A stretch of DNA of 64,000 bases from JAJDTR01 sp965220415 (GCA_965220415.1 OZ244829.1:1240001-1304000); one strand, 5' to 3'; positions 45,206 through 54,852 are shown, counted from the first letter of the stretch. Numbers and translations: made by a program. Notes: generated from the letters alone by a model not told the origin.

Positions 45206-47119
45206 TCAGTATTTTAGAATAACGCTCGATTCTCCAACCGCCCAGACTGTGCCATTAGGCGACTGAGCGACATGAAGCAGGTTGTTTTCACTTGAACTCT
45301 GCTGGGGCAGCCATGTTACTCCGCCATCCTTCGTGTGAAGAATTGACCCTTTTGCGCCCACGACCCAGCCCTCCGTGTCGCTAATAAACAGGATGCTGTT
45401 GAATGTTATTGTCGTCGATGTGGTCTGCTCTATCCAAATGTCGCCTCCATCGTGTGTGACCAGTACCGTCCCCTCATCTCCACAGATCCAGCCGTGCAGC
45501 GCATCAACGAAGTACACGTCGGTTAGTTGACTTGAGCCCCCATCTTGCGCAATCCAAGTAAGACCGCCATCGGAAGTTTTCAGCACTTTCCCGCCTTGCC
45601 CGACGATCCAGCCAATTTGATTGTCAACGAAATGAACACTCATAAAAATTCGCATATCGAAATCGTGTTCCATTCCGAGGCTCTGTCCGAGCCAATTCGC
45701 GCCGCCGTCACTAGTTTGAACCACTTTACTATTAAGTCCGACCGCCCATCCGTCGTTCATAGTCGGGAAGTGCACATCGTAATGGCCGCCCGCCAATTTC
45801 CAATCGAAAAAATTAGCCCCTGCCCGGAGACGTTCGGTTTCGCCCCCTTCTAGTCTCGCGCTATAAAGGTTCTCCCAAGTTGTGCCGCCATCCACGCTTT
45901 CAATAAGCACACCGTTGTCGCCGACGGCGAAACCCTTTTGTTCATCCAAGAACTGGACAGCCTCTAAATTGAATGGCACCCCCGAATCGTGAACAGCCCA
46001 ACTATTGCCCCCGTCGCTGGTATGTAGCACCACGCCCGAACTACCCACTGCCCAGCCATGCGTATCGCTTATAAAATGTACCGCATTTAAATTGCTGCTA
46101 TTGGATACGATTTCCCAAGATTCCCCTCCGTCGGTGCTATGCAATATCGTCGCGGAGTCTCCGACAATCCATGCCTCGGTGGGACTGATTTGATGAACAC
46201 CGTTCAGCCTTTGGAAAACAGGTCGCGGCTCAAGCGGCGCCCAAGTGGTACCGCCATCCATCGTTCGAAGAATCACTCCAAATTCCGCAGTCGCAAGGCC
46301 TTGAGTTGAATTAATGAAGTGGATGTCCCATATAGGTTCGGGCATGCCATTTGAATGGGGGACATTGCTTGCCTGCGTTTTCCAAGTGTTACCCCCATCT
46401 GCTGTATGGACCAAAGCGCCGTTACCACCGCATGCCCATCCCTCTTGATCATTAAGCATAAAGAGGGAATCAAGAGGCGACGCGGTGCCGCTCTTTTGGT
46501 GCGCCCAAGTCTGTCCTCCATCGGAAGTATGAACGAGGGTACCGGCGCCGCCGGCCACCCAACCCGCTTGCTGATTAAGAAAATGAACTCCCTCGATGAC
46601 GTTGTTGGTTTCGGTTTTTCGATCTGTGTTTTGTCGCGTCCACATCTTTCCGCCATCGGAAGTATGTATGATAACGCCTCCATCTCCGCCTGCCCATCCA
46701 AACTCTGAATCCACGAATGAGACACTCGACAACGCTGCGCGCGTGCCGCTATTTAGCTTCATCCATGTTGCCCCGCCGTCCACGGTTTTCAGAATAGTTC
46801 CTTCTTCGCCAACGACCCATCCCACTTGGGGATTAATGAACCGGACCTTCTTGAAATCTTTCTTGAAAGGCAGCGGATGACTAGGTTGATTGTTCCAAGT
46901 CTTTCCACCATCAGTTGTGTGCAGAATCGTAGACGCGGCACCGACTATCCAACCGCGTTGGGCATCGACAAAGTATACGTCGTAGAATGGCTCTTTCCAT
47001 TTTGACTCGCGGACGGAGGTCCAGGTCTTTGCCGACGCAGCCGCACTCAAGGTCGCAATCAGCAACGCCATTATTACATATGAAATGATTCTTCCGGTGG
47101 ACGATTTGTAATTGGTCAT
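45206..47119 (-). CDS. Secreted Ycf48/BNR-repeat beta-propeller protein
   Basis: 637 residues with a signal peptide (IISYVIMALLIATLSAAASA). The rest is about a dozen repeats of about 45-50 residues of the form VxFVDxxxGWxVGxxGxILHTxDGGxTW (for example GWVAGGAGTLVHTSDGGQTW), the Ycf48/Hcf136 or photosystem II assembly factor-like repeat, which also occurs in many heterotrophic bacteria. It should form one or two large propellers outside the cytoplasm. There is no C-terminal sorting domain. Binding partner unknown; the gene stands alone. Confidence 0.88.
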   Translation of the reverse strand: MTNYKSSTGRIISYVIMALLIATLSAAASAKTWTSVRESKWKEPFYDVYFVDAQRGWIVGAASTILHTTDGGKTWNNQPSHPLPFKKDFKKVRFINPQVGWVVGEEGTILKTVDGGATWMKLNSGTRAALSSVSFVDSEFGWAGGDGGVIIHTSDGGKMWTRQNTDRKTETNNVIEGVHFLNQQAGWVAGGAGTLVHTSDGGQTWAHQKSGTASPLDSLFMLNDQEGWACGGNGALVHTADGGNTWKTQASNVPHSNGMPEPIWDIHFINSTQGLATAEFGVILRTMDGGTTWAPLEPRPVFQRLNGVHQISPTEAWIVGDSATILHSTDGGESWEIVSNSSNLNAVHFISDTHGWAVGSSGVVLHTSDGGNSWAVHDSGVPFNLEAVQFLDEQKGFAVGDNGVLIESVDGGTTWENLYSARLEGGETERLRAGANFFDWKLAGGHYDVHFPTMNDGWAVGLNSKVVQTSDGGANWLGQSLGMEHDFDMRIFMSVHFVDNQIGWIVGQGGKVLKTSDGGLTWIAQDGGSSQLTDVYFVDALHGWICGDEGTVLVTHDGGDIWIEQTTSTTITFNSILFISDTEGWVVGAKGSILHTKDGGVTWLPQQSSSENNLLHVAQSPNGTVWAVGESSVILKY

Positions 47120-47341
47120 GATTTCTAGTATCTCCCGATTTATCTAATTCTAATCCAATCTCCTGAGTCGTTAGAACATCTACATCATTCGCCGCATTTG
47201 GAACGTGGATATTATACAATCCCCGTTTTTTGCCGTCAAGCGCATTTGCGCGATGCATTCACGCTATTCACTAACACCGAAATCGCTATCTTGGTTCGCC
47301 TTAATTCCCGTAGATGGAGTTTCAACGTCATATCGCACGGC

Positions 47342-47611
47342 GATACATTAAAATCCTGTTTGAAGAGTCTATTTGTATGGCGCGATCAACCGACGGATTA
47401 AGGAGCGCGAAAGAGTTTCCATTGAGTCCCAAGGCTATATAACATGCAGGTTGGGTTGAGCACAGCCAAACCCGCCTATTCAGCTTCCGGTCCCACAATC
47501 CATAAGATGGAAGGCGAGGACGTGAAAAGAAATCTTCCAACCTTCCCCTCTTCCATCCTTCCAATCCTACTCTTCCCAGTCGACGCGGAAGATAAACTTT
47601 TATATTGATAC
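47342..47611. repeat. Repeat pieces: family 4 left end, one unit, and partial 227-bp repeat
   Basis: TCCTGTTTGAAGAGTC near 47352 resembles the family 4 left end; a unit (ATCAACCGACGGATTAAGGA, AAAGAGTTTCC) is at 47385-47420; 47512-47611 matches the second half of the direct repeat at 38621-39035. I see no gene in 47120-47625. Confidence 0.6.
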
Positions 47612-47625
47612 CTGCTCAAACCTAT

Positions 47626-48195
47626 TTATTCTGTTGGATACCGCGAGTCTGTCTTCAAAGCATCAAAAGTGGGTTCCTTCTCTGCCAGTTCTTTGATTCT
47701 AGGGTCAAGTTCGGTAGCTTTTCTTAGGGATTCAATTGCCTTGGTATTTTCAGCGTTGATGGCATACGCACAGGCGAGGTTGAAGTGGGTTAATGCTGTG
47801 TTCGGTGAGATTTGGAGTGCTTTCTCACAAGATTCTATGGCACGGTTTGGCCGGTTCTGTTTAAGGTATGTGGTTGCCAAGTTAATGTATGCCTGAACCG
47901 CATCCGGCTTGAGTTCGATCGCTTTCTCAAAAGTTTCGATCGCCCTGTCATACTCTGCCTGCTGGAGATAGACCTGACCAAGGTTATTGTAGACAGAGGG
48001 CGCGTGTGTAAAGAACAGCGTGTACTTCTTGTGTCGGATGGCTTTTGTGTAGGCTTCAACTGCCGATTCTAGTTCGCCGTTTTTCAAGTGAAACCGGGCT
48101 TTGCGCGAATTGTCGTTGAACTGGGTTTGATGGTGCCAAACCCAGATGAAAACTGCCGTGACGAGTAGACAAAATATCATCATCAGGTTTTTCAT
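47626..48195 (-). CDS. Membrane-anchored TPR protein
   Basis: 189 residues. Residues 1-22 (MKNLMMIFCLLVTAVFIWVW) are a membrane anchor or uncleaved signal. At least four TPR motifs follow, for example YNNLGQVYLQQAEYDRAIET, AYINLATTYLKQNRPNRAIE and HFNLACAYAINAENTKAIES, ending in a stretch typical of TPR-end proteins (EKEPTFDALKTDSRY). Probably a periplasmic scaffold. It precedes no operon partner. Confidence 0.82.
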   Translation of the reverse strand: MKNLMMIFCLLVTAVFIWVWHHQTQFNDNSRKARFHLKNGELESAVEAYTKAIRHKKYTLFFTHAPSVYNNLGQVYLQQAEYDRAIETFEKAIELKPDAVQAYINLATTYLKQNRPNRAIESCEKALQISPNTALTHFNLACAYAINAENTKAIESLRKATELDPRIKELAEKEPTFDALKTDSRYPTE

Positions 48196-48312
48196 GAATT
48201 ACGAAACTCCGGGTATTCTTATGTTCGGATAGTTCTACGACCAGAAACAGGACTTACCCTCAAAGCATAGAATGATGATTTTCTACGATAATCTCAGTTG
48301 AAGGGGCCTGTA

Positions 48313-48340
48313 GTAGGGAATAACGATCGTTATTCCCTAC
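48313..48340. repeat. Perfect 28-bp palindrome
   Basis: Half-site GTAGGGAATAACGA followed directly by its reverse complement. A degenerate copy of the same palindrome is at 61162-61189. Lies 51 bp after the stop codon of the HAL2-like gene is passed on its upstream side of the TPR gene spacer, so it could be a terminator or a REP-like sequence. Confidence 0.7.
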
Positions 48341-48391
48341 TTCTCTGTGTTCTCTTATTTCCTGGTTTGCGTGTTTAAGGACAACACAGGA

Positions 48392-49351
48392 TCATTGCTT
48401 GACGGCACGGATAATCTCCATCACACGGTCGTGCAGTGTTCCGTTCGTCGCGACAATCCCGCGATTGGACGTCATCCGCCTGCCTTGCAGGAGATCCAGG
48501 GATTGGCCGTGCATGTCCGTTACTGTTCCTCCTGCTTCCTCCACCATAATTATTCCGGCGGCATGATCCCAAATACACTCACGGTAATGCGGCGTCCGTG
48601 GATTCGGCAGGCGCATATAGACTGACGCCTCCCCCCGTGCAACCAATCCGTACTTTGCTTGGCTATCGATCTGTATCGGCTGTGCCGTAATACCGAGTTC
48701 TTGAGTAATTCTGACGTGCGCGCCGTGATCTCCGTGTGAGGACTCGAAGCTCTCGGCAAATCGGAGTGGGCCCTCGGCAACTCGAATCTGCTCCAATAAC
48801 GTGCCATCCAACGCGCACAGGTACGCACCTTCGCCACGAACTGCGACCAATAGAGAACCTTGTTCAGTTTTGGGGTTATCCCATGCTTGCGGAAGATTCG
48901 GGCAGGCGATCAAACCAAATCTCACTTCGCCATCAACAATCAATGCCAGTGCTATGGCATATTGATTTCGTCGTAAAAAACCCTTCGTTCCATCAACGGG
49001 ATCAAGCGTCCAAAATCGGTCGTTGATCTCACCTTTCCCCCGATCAATCCATTCACATACATTATCAGGCGAACCTTCGGCAAACCGGTTGACGTAATCG
49101 GCGACCCTTGATCTCAGCCGTGGATTTTCCCTCAATGCCTGGGAATCCTCTTCGGCGACGATGCAATCTTTTGGAAAAGCGTCGCCGATTGCGGCGCAAA
49201 TAAGAGCCTGTGAACCAAAATCTGCGACGGTTACCGGGCTGCGGTCGGCTTTCTCGATTGCATCTGCCTGCACCATGTCAGATTGCACATCCTGACACAG
49301 TTGTGCTGCCTTCAAGACCGCATCGATTGCTACCTCTTTTTCAGATATCAT
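48392..49351 (-). CDS. 3'(2'),5'-bisphosphate nucleotidase / inositol-monophosphatase family (HAL2/CysQ-like)
   Basis: 319 residues. Metal-site motifs of the lithium-sensitive phosphatase family are in order: EEDSQALRE (about residue 67), WTLDPVDGTKGFLRRNQYAI (about 119-138, the DPxDGT signature in the HAL2-specific form) and CIWDHAAGIIMVEEAGGTVTD (about 262-282). The eukaryote-like GTKGFLR form argues for a 3'-phosphoadenosine-5'-phosphate phosphatase rather than an inositol phosphatase. It would remove PAP formed in sulfate assimilation or sulfotransfer. Cytoplasmic. Substrate confidence is moderate. Confidence 0.88.
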   Translation of the reverse strand: MISEKEVAIDAVLKAAQLCQDVQSDMVQADAIEKADRSPVTVADFGSQALICAAIGDAFPKDCIVAEEDSQALRENPRLRSRVADYVNRFAEGSPDNVCEWIDRGKGEINDRFWTLDPVDGTKGFLRRNQYAIALALIVDGEVRFGLIACPNLPQAWDNPKTEQGSLLVAVRGEGAYLCALDGTLLEQIRVAEGPLRFAESFESSHGDHGAHVRITQELGITAQPIQIDSQAKYGLVARGEASVYMRLPNPRTPHYRECIWDHAAGIIMVEEAGGTVTDMHGQSLDLLQGRRMTSNRGIVATNGTLHDRVMEIIRAVKQ

Positions 49352-49434
49352 AAATCCCTTGGCGTAGGCTACAAATATCCCGGATGTTCATTCAGTCGGA
49401 AGTTTCAAAGACATCCGGCAAGAAAAATTGAAAA

Positions 49435-49621
49435 TAACTGTTTAGTGCATCGTTTGGTTCGTAGTATTACAGTTCTCGTAGTATTACAGTTCGTCGCACG
49501 ACCGGTCTGGGCATGTAAGCCCCCGATTATCCGGAATCAGCATTGTACTTCCCTACTCGGCGCGTTCCCTGTCCCCGCTCGGTCTGAATTGGTAAATCCA
49601 GACCGATGGACTAAACAATTA
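49435..49621. mobile_element. MITE-like element, family 1 (second copy)
   Basis: 187 bp; ends TAACTGTTTAGTGCATCG and (reverse-complemented) TAATTGTTTAGTCCATCG. Differs from 29736-29902 by a short internal duplication of GTAGTATTACAGTTC. Confidence 0.8.
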
Positions 49622-49633
49622 CGATTGAAAAGC

Positions 49634-49677
49634 AAAAAGCCGCCCTAGTGAAATCATCGACACTCAGTGGCGGCTTT
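49634..49677 (-). terminator. Rho-independent terminator of the ilv operon
   Basis: On the minus strand AAAGCCGCC pairs with GGCGGCTTT and is followed by TTGCTTTTC, 30 bp after ilvC. Confidence 0.75.
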
Positions 49678-49708
49678 CAGACAATTTATGACTGTTTTGA
49701 CTATCGGG

Positions 49709-50701
49709 CTACTCATTCAACCAACTCATCATGCTTCTCAACCCTTTGCCAACTTTTTCAATCTCCTGCTCCTCTTCCCCGCGGCGAAGCGCCTGAAGCA
49801 CAGGCTGATTGGCTTGATTCTCCTGTACCCATTCACGTGCGAATTCACCGCTCTGTACCTCTTTTAGGATCTCACGCATTCGGTCACGAACGCTATCATC
49901 GACAATCCGTGGACCACGCGTGAGATCCCCGAATTCCGCCGTGTTGCTGACAACACGGCGCATCTTGGTAAGGCCCCCCGTGTAGATGAGATCGACAATT
50001 AACTTCAGCTCGTGCATGCACTCGAAGTACGCCATCTCCGGTTGGTATCCGGCTTCAACGAGTGTGTCGAACGAAGCTTTGATGAGGGCTGACGTTCCGC
50101 CGCAGAGCACAGCCTGTTCGCCAAACAGATCTGTTTCTGTTTCTTCGCGGAACGTGGTTTCGATGACGCCGGCACGAGTACCTCCGATTCCCTTTGCATA
50201 GGCTAGCGCTAGGTCCCTTGCGTGTCCGGTTGTGTCTTGATGGATTGCAATCAGACAGGGGGTTCCCCCGCCATCCACGAACACATCCCTGACGAGGTCG
50301 CCCGGCGCCTTGGGGGCAATCATCGCCACATCAACATCACTTGACGCGGTAATCTGCCCAAAATGAATGCTGAAACCGTGTGAAACCATCACCATGTTGC
50401 CCGATTCAAGATTAGATTCGATTTGATTCCTGTACACCGCGCCGTGTTGTTCGTCCGGGATAAGAATCTGTACAACATCTGCCATATCAGCCGCTTCTTC
50501 GACCGTTTTGACGGTCAATTCCGCGGCTTCCGCCTCTTGTCGTGATGCGCTGTTGGAACGAAGTCCAACGACGACGTTAGCCCCGCTATCGTTGAGATTT
50601 AATGCTTGTGCGCGTCCCTGCGCGCCGTATCCGATAACCGCCACAGTTCGTTCTTTGAGTAAATCGAAATTTGCATCGCTATCGTAGTAAATAGTTGCCA
50701 T
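49709..50701 (-). CDS. ilvC: Ketol-acid reductoisomerase
   Basis: 330 residues, the class I length. The NADP(H)-binding Rossmann loop is AVIGYGAQGRAQALNL (about residues 20-35), with VGLRSNSASRQEAEA supplying the cofactor-specificity loop. APKAPGDLVRDVFVDGGGTP, AYAKGIGGTRAGVIETTFREETETDLFGEQ (Mg-binding Asp/Glu) and GDLTRGPRIV are also present. It converts acetolactate or acetohydroxybutyrate to the dihydroxy acids in valine, leucine and isoleucine synthesis. Third gene of the ilvB-ilvN-ilvC operon, 39 bp after ilvN. Confidence 0.97.
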   Translation of the reverse strand: MATIYYDSDANFDLLKERTVAVIGYGAQGRAQALNLNDSGANVVVGLRSNSASRQEAEAAELTVKTVEEAADMADVVQILIPDEQHGAVYRNQIESNLESGNMVMVSHGFSIHFGQITASSDVDVAMIAPKAPGDLVRDVFVDGGGTPCLIAIHQDTTGHARDLALAYAKGIGGTRAGVIETTFREETETDLFGEQAVLCGGTSALIKASFDTLVEAGYQPEMAYFECMHELKLIVDLIYTGGLTKMRRVVSNTAEFGDLTRGPRIVDDSVRDRMREILKEVQSGEFAREWVQENQANQPVLQALRRGEEEQEIEKVGKGLRSMMSWLNE

Positions 50702-50740
50702 TAAATTCCTCCTTAATCGTCCGTAGGTTGCCCTTAATTA

Positions 50741-51232
50741 TCACCTGACGCCCCCACGCATCGTCGCAATTTTGCCGGTGCGCACCAAGTCACGTATACC
50801 GTAGGGGCGCAGCATGTCAATTGCGGCTCTTACCTTTCCTTCATCCCCTGTCACTTCAATCGTTAACGTGGTAGGGTTAACGTCTACGGTACGACCTCGA
50901 AAAATCTCTACAATCTGAAGAATCTCCCCGCGCTTCTGCGGATCCGCATGAACCTTGATTAACACCAATTCGCGTTCGACGTGGTTTTCGGTCGTTAGAT
51001 CCGTTACTTTGATAACGTCGATCAGCTTATTCAAGTGTTTGTATATCTGCTCGATAATCTGTGCATCCCCATGAGTGACGATTGTCATATGGGAAATCTG
51101 GGGATCGTCCGTTTCTCCGACATTTAAACTGTCGATGTTATAGCCGCGTCCGCTGAATAAACCCGACACTCGTGCGAGCACGCCGAACCGGTTTTCGACG
51201 AACACGGAAAAGATATGTCTTTCGTCAGCCAT
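50741..51232 (-). CDS. ilvN: Acetolactate synthase small (regulatory) subunit
   Basis: 163 residues from the ATG that overlaps the ilvB stop by one base (TGATG), which indicates translational coupling. An N-terminal ACT domain (HIFSVFVENRFGVLARVSGL, then GRGYNIDSLNVGETDDPQIS) would bind valine for feedback inhibition; a second ACT-like domain follows (KVHADPQKRGEILQIVEIFR). It activates and regulates the large subunit. Confidence 0.96.
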   Translation of the reverse strand: MADERHIFSVFVENRFGVLARVSGLFSGRGYNIDSLNVGETDDPQISHMTIVTHGDAQIIEQIYKHLNKLIDVIKVTDLTTENHVERELVLIKVHADPQKRGEILQIVEIFRGRTVDVNPTTLTIEVTGDEGKVRAAIDMLRPYGIRDLVRTGKIATMRGGVR

Positions 51233-52911
51233 CACGCCAACCCTCGTATCACATCGCCGAGCCCTGCGCCCGCAGGCACCATCGGGAACACATTTTCTTC
51301 CTCATCCACTATGAAGTCAATGACAACCGGACCATCATCGACACCTTTCGCCTTTTCCAACGCCGGACGAACATCCTCGACGCGTTCTACTCGCAAACCG
51401 GTGGCGCCGAACGCCTGAGCCAAGAGCGCAAAGTCGGGGTTATCGTGATAATCGACGGCGGCGTAACGTTTATTGTGGAACAACTCCTGCCACTGCCGCA
51501 CCATGCCGAGGTACATGTTATTGATAATGAAAATTTTGAGCGGCAGTTTATACGTAATTGCGGGAATAAGCTCCTGAATCGTCATGATGTATGAACCGTC
51601 ACCGTTGATGTTGACTACCGTCTTGTCCGGGCAGCCGAACTGCGCTCCGATTGCCGCAGGCAAACTGAACCCCATTGTGCCTAGCCCGCCTGAGTTTATG
51701 AACTGACGCGGCTCGGTGTATTTGAAATGTTGGGCCGCCCACATCTGATGTTGACCGACATCTGCGACGATTGTTGCATCGGGATAAATGTCGTAAATCT
51801 GCTCAATGACATACTGCGGCATCACTTTGTCGCCCTTCTGCTGATATTCAAATGGATACTTTTCCTTCCATTCGTCAATCTGCCGCATCCAAGGTTCAAT
51901 CTCTACACGATGAACCAGCTTATTCATCTCCGCCAGTACGCGCTTCGCGTCACCGACAATTGGCACATCAACCGGCACGTTCTTGCTGATACATGAGGCG
52001 TCGATATCAATATGGATTTTTTTTGCATTCGGAGCGAATTTGTCCAGATTTCCCGTCACCCGATCATCAAACCGCGCACCGATAGCGATTACCAAATCGG
52101 AATCGGTAAACGCATAATTTGCGCAGCAGGAACCGTGCATGCCGGGCATCTGCATCGACAGAGGATGCGTCTCCGGAAAGGCTCCGAGGCCCATGAGCGT
52201 TACGGTGATAGGGATGCCTGTTTTTATCGCCAATTCGCGTAATTCCTCGCAAGCATTCGAGAGAACAACACCACCCCCCGCATAGAGCATCGGTCGTTCT
52301 GCGTTGTGAATCAATTCCACGGCTTTGGCGATTTGGCGAGGATGTCCATCAACTTTAGGCTTGTAACTGCGAATATTGACCTGCTCAGGGTAATGGAAGA
52401 GCGATTCGTGAATCTGTGCGTCTTTGGCGAAGTCGATAACCACGGGGCCCGGACGTCCGGTGCTCGCGATGTGCATCGCGCTCGCGAGGACATCCGCTAC
52501 TTCATCGCTACTTTTGATCAGATAGCTATGTTTGCAAACGGGTCGGGTAACACCGATGACATCTGATTCTTGGAAAGCGTCATTGCCGATAAGATGGGTG
52601 TAGACTTGGCCGGTGATAGCCACCATCGGTATGGAATCCATGAAAGCCGTTGCAATGCCGGTGACAAGGTTTGTTGCACCAGGTCCTGACGTGGCGAGTG
52701 TCACTCCCACTTTACCTGTTGCTCTTGCATAGCCGTCAGCGGCATGGGCAGCGCCTTGTTCATGGCGCATCGGTATGAGGGAAATACCTTCCGCATCATA
52801 CAGTGCGTCAAAGATGGGCATCGCTGCACCGCCGTTTACCCCGAATATATACTCAACGCCTGCGTGTTTTAGACTTTCAATAAGAATATTGGCACCTGAC
52901 GTTGTCGCCAT
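51232..52911 (-). CDS. ilvB: Acetolactate synthase large (catalytic) subunit
   Basis: 559 residues from the ATG at 52911, chosen for the GGAGGTG ribosome site 9 nt upstream and the standard start TSGANILIESLKHAGVEYIF. The catalytic Glu lies in MRHEQGAAHAADGYARATGK, the FAD-binding middle domain in RFDDRVTGNLDKFAPNA, and the TPP motif in NINGDGSYIMTIQELIPAIT (about 430-450). It condenses two pyruvates, or pyruvate with 2-ketobutyrate. First gene of the operon; a T-box leader precedes it. Confidence 0.97.
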   Translation of the reverse strand: MATTSGANILIESLKHAGVEYIFGVNGGAAMPIFDALYDAEGISLIPMRHEQGAAHAADGYARATGKVGVTLATSGPGATNLVTGIATAFMDSIPMVAITGQVYTHLIGNDAFQESDVIGVTRPVCKHSYLIKSSDEVADVLASAMHIASTGRPGPVVIDFAKDAQIHESLFHYPEQVNIRSYKPKVDGHPRQIAKAVELIHNAERPMLYAGGGVVLSNACEELRELAIKTGIPITVTLMGLGAFPETHPLSMQMPGMHGSCCANYAFTDSDLVIAIGARFDDRVTGNLDKFAPNAKKIHIDIDASCISKNVPVDVPIVGDAKRVLAEMNKLVHRVEIEPWMRQIDEWKEKYPFEYQQKGDKVMPQYVIEQIYDIYPDATIVADVGQHQMWAAQHFKYTEPRQFINSGGLGTMGFSLPAAIGAQFGCPDKTVVNINGDGSYIMTIQELIPAITYKLPLKIFIINNMYLGMVRQWQELFHNKRYAAVDYHDNPDFALLAQAFGATGLRVERVEDVRPALEKAKGVDDGPVVIDFIVDEEENVFPMVPAGAGLGDVIRGLA

Positions 52912-52992
52912 AATCTGTTTCACCTCCACAAGAATCAGCGTTCTACCAAACCGCTCGTTGCGACGAAGCGTTGTAGCAAACCACTGATAAAA

Positions 52993-53280
52993 CAAAAAAG
53001 CCCTTCCCGTTCCGATTTTGGAGACGAGTAGGGCTTTTCAACAAAGACCTTACCGCGGTACCACTCCAATTCCCTTTTTAATTCTATAGCAAAACTTCGC
53101 AAGGGCACTCATTGGGATGCGGTAACGAGCATCAACCGACTAACCCTACTTCGTAAATCTTTCAGGCAAGCAGCTCCGGGGCGACATTCAGTCAAAGCCG
53201 TTTGAGAAGATTTCTCAGCCATCGAATCTCCCTCTCTGTCAAGGCTCGGGTGACTTACTCCTCCCCTTCATCGCTTTTGA
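52993..53280 (-). promoter_or_regulatory. T-box riboswitch leader of ilvBNC
   Basis: The mRNA holds the T-box core GUGGUACCGCGGUAAGG (53049-53065), which would base-pair with an uncharged tRNA acceptor end. It is followed by a terminator (AAAAGCCCU and AGGGCUUUUUU, 52994-53039). Upstream is a typical Stem I with GAUGAAGGGGAGGAGUAAGU, AGAGAGGGAG and GGCUGAGA landmarks. A GUC triplet (53183-53185) in UGAAUGUCGCCCCGGAGC is my best guess for a valine specifier. Uncharged tRNA should favour anti-termination and so expression of branched-chain amino acid synthesis. Confidence 0.88.
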
Positions 53281-53377
53281 TAGATTTTTAATTTCGAGAT
53301 TAAAGTTCACCAACAATCCGACAGATTTCCAAGTTCATCACGAGAACACACTCGGATCTGTCTAACTGGTGTTAAGG

Positions 53378-53992
53378 CTAGCCAATCGCGGCCGCATAGC
53401 GCCTTGCAACTTCATCCCAATTGATAACATTAGCCCAAGCTTCAATGTAATCCGGGCGTCTGTTTTGGTAGTTCAGATAGTATGCATGCTCCCAAACATC
53501 AAGACCCAGTATGGGAGTATGACCTTGCATGAGCGGACTATCTTGGTTTGCTGTCGAATAAATCTCTAAACCGCCAGTTTCATTGACGACGACCCACGCC
53601 CAGCCGGATCCGAAACGGGTTGTAGCGGCATCCACAAATATGTCGCGCGCTGCATCGGCGGATCCAAAAGAAGACTCGATTGCGCTCAAAACTTCGCTTG
53701 ATGGGTTGCCTCCTCCGTCGGGACTCATGATTGTCCAGAACAAGCAGTGATTGGCATGCCCCCCACCGTTGTTGATAACAGCTTGTCGTTGCGATTCCGG
53801 TACGTCTTCAATGTTACGAAGCAAATCTTCAACGGATAGCGCGGCGAGGTCGTCAAGCCCTTCAAGAGCGGTATTGAGCTTATCAATATAAGCTTGATGG
53901 TGTTTGCCGTGGTGGATTTGCATCGTTTGAGTATCAATATAAGGTTCTAACGCGTTATGAGCGTAAGGCAGGTCGGGTAATTGATGTGCCAT
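53378..53992 (-). CDS. sodA: Superoxide dismutase, Fe/Mn family
   Basis: 204 residues behind an excellent AAGGAGG. The metal ligands are His in TMQIHHGKHHQAYIDKL (residue 27), His in NNGGGHANHCLFW (near 80), and Asp and His in DVWEHAYYLNYQNRRPDY (near 165-170). Signature MSPDGGGNPSS and GSGWAWVVV are present. No signal peptide, so cytoplasmic. The motif pattern GGG at 122-127 and the Gly-rich loop favour manganese or cambialistic use, but I cannot decide from the sequence. Monocistronic, upstream of the ilv T-box. Confidence 0.96.
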   Translation of the reverse strand: MAHQLPDLPYAHNALEPYIDTQTMQIHHGKHHQAYIDKLNTALEGLDDLAALSVEDLLRNIEDVPESQRQAVINNGGGHANHCLFWTIMSPDGGGNPSSEVLSAIESSFGSADAARDIFVDAATTRFGSGWAWVVVNETGGLEIYSTANQDSPLMQGHTPILGLDVWEHAYYLNYQNRRPDYIEAWANVINWDEVARRYAAAIG

Positions 53993-54494
53993 AGCGATTT
54001 CGCCTCCTTAGAAAACTACATCTAATTCTGGGACGTGCAACAAATTCAATTGAGATACAGAAATCCGAAATGAAATTGAATGCATCTGTGCTAATTATAA
54101 CACATCAGTTGATGAAAACCAAGTGAATTTCTTCCGCCTTTTTCGTTAATCGTACACCTCATGCCACGCTAAAATGATTCCATATTTTAGCGAAATTATG
54201 CCGATCTGTTTGAAGAATACCGTATATAATTCTCTGCAAATCAGGAAAATGTATTCATCGTGGTTTCGTTGTAATTAGAATTAACGCAAAAGAAGCGGTA
54301 CTGTTTCAGTTAATGGGATTAGAACTGAACATCGAAAGGGAGAAAGGAGGGACGAGCAATTGCAGGTCGGGTTGACCGGCAAGCGAGTGAAGATTCATCT
54401 CCGTCCAACTCATCCCGTCCTATGGCATCAAGGGTTTTACGGACCGGCAAGCGAATGAATAATGAAGTACGCTAGAGGTCCTCTAATCACAACG

Positions 54495-54749
54495 TCTTAA
54501 AATATATCGCTCAGTTACACCGTAGGCGGGGATCAAGCGAGTGAATAGCGAGCGCGATAGAGATCCCTCAAATGAGCGAATAGCGATCAAGTGACTGAAT
54601 AGGGAACGCGATAGTGGATCCCGTGCGATAGAAATCCCATCTTGCCCCGCCGGCTTTGTGCGGAGATGAGCCCTCTTGTTCCGCTCCACGTAAATTTCTT
54701 GACCTGATTCTCGCCATTGATACACAAACTTTTTAGAGAAATCGTATAA
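54495..54749. mobile_element. MITE family 2 copy carrying three 36-bp units
   Basis: The left half of family 2 stops at GTAGGCGGGG (54531) and resumes with ATCTTGCCCCGCCGGC at 54639. Between them are a complete unit (54532-54567) and a unit (54568-54638) that has another (54586-54622) inserted in its middle. The empty site is at 44941-44960 (GGCGGGGCATCTTGCC). Confidence 0.8.
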
Positions 54750-54852
54750 CCACTGAAAGAAAACCTCCCTTTGCTTCCCGCAACTCGTTACTTTTAGATT
54801 GACAATTTAATTAGATTGACAACTTAATATGTGTGTGTGGCATATTGTAGAA

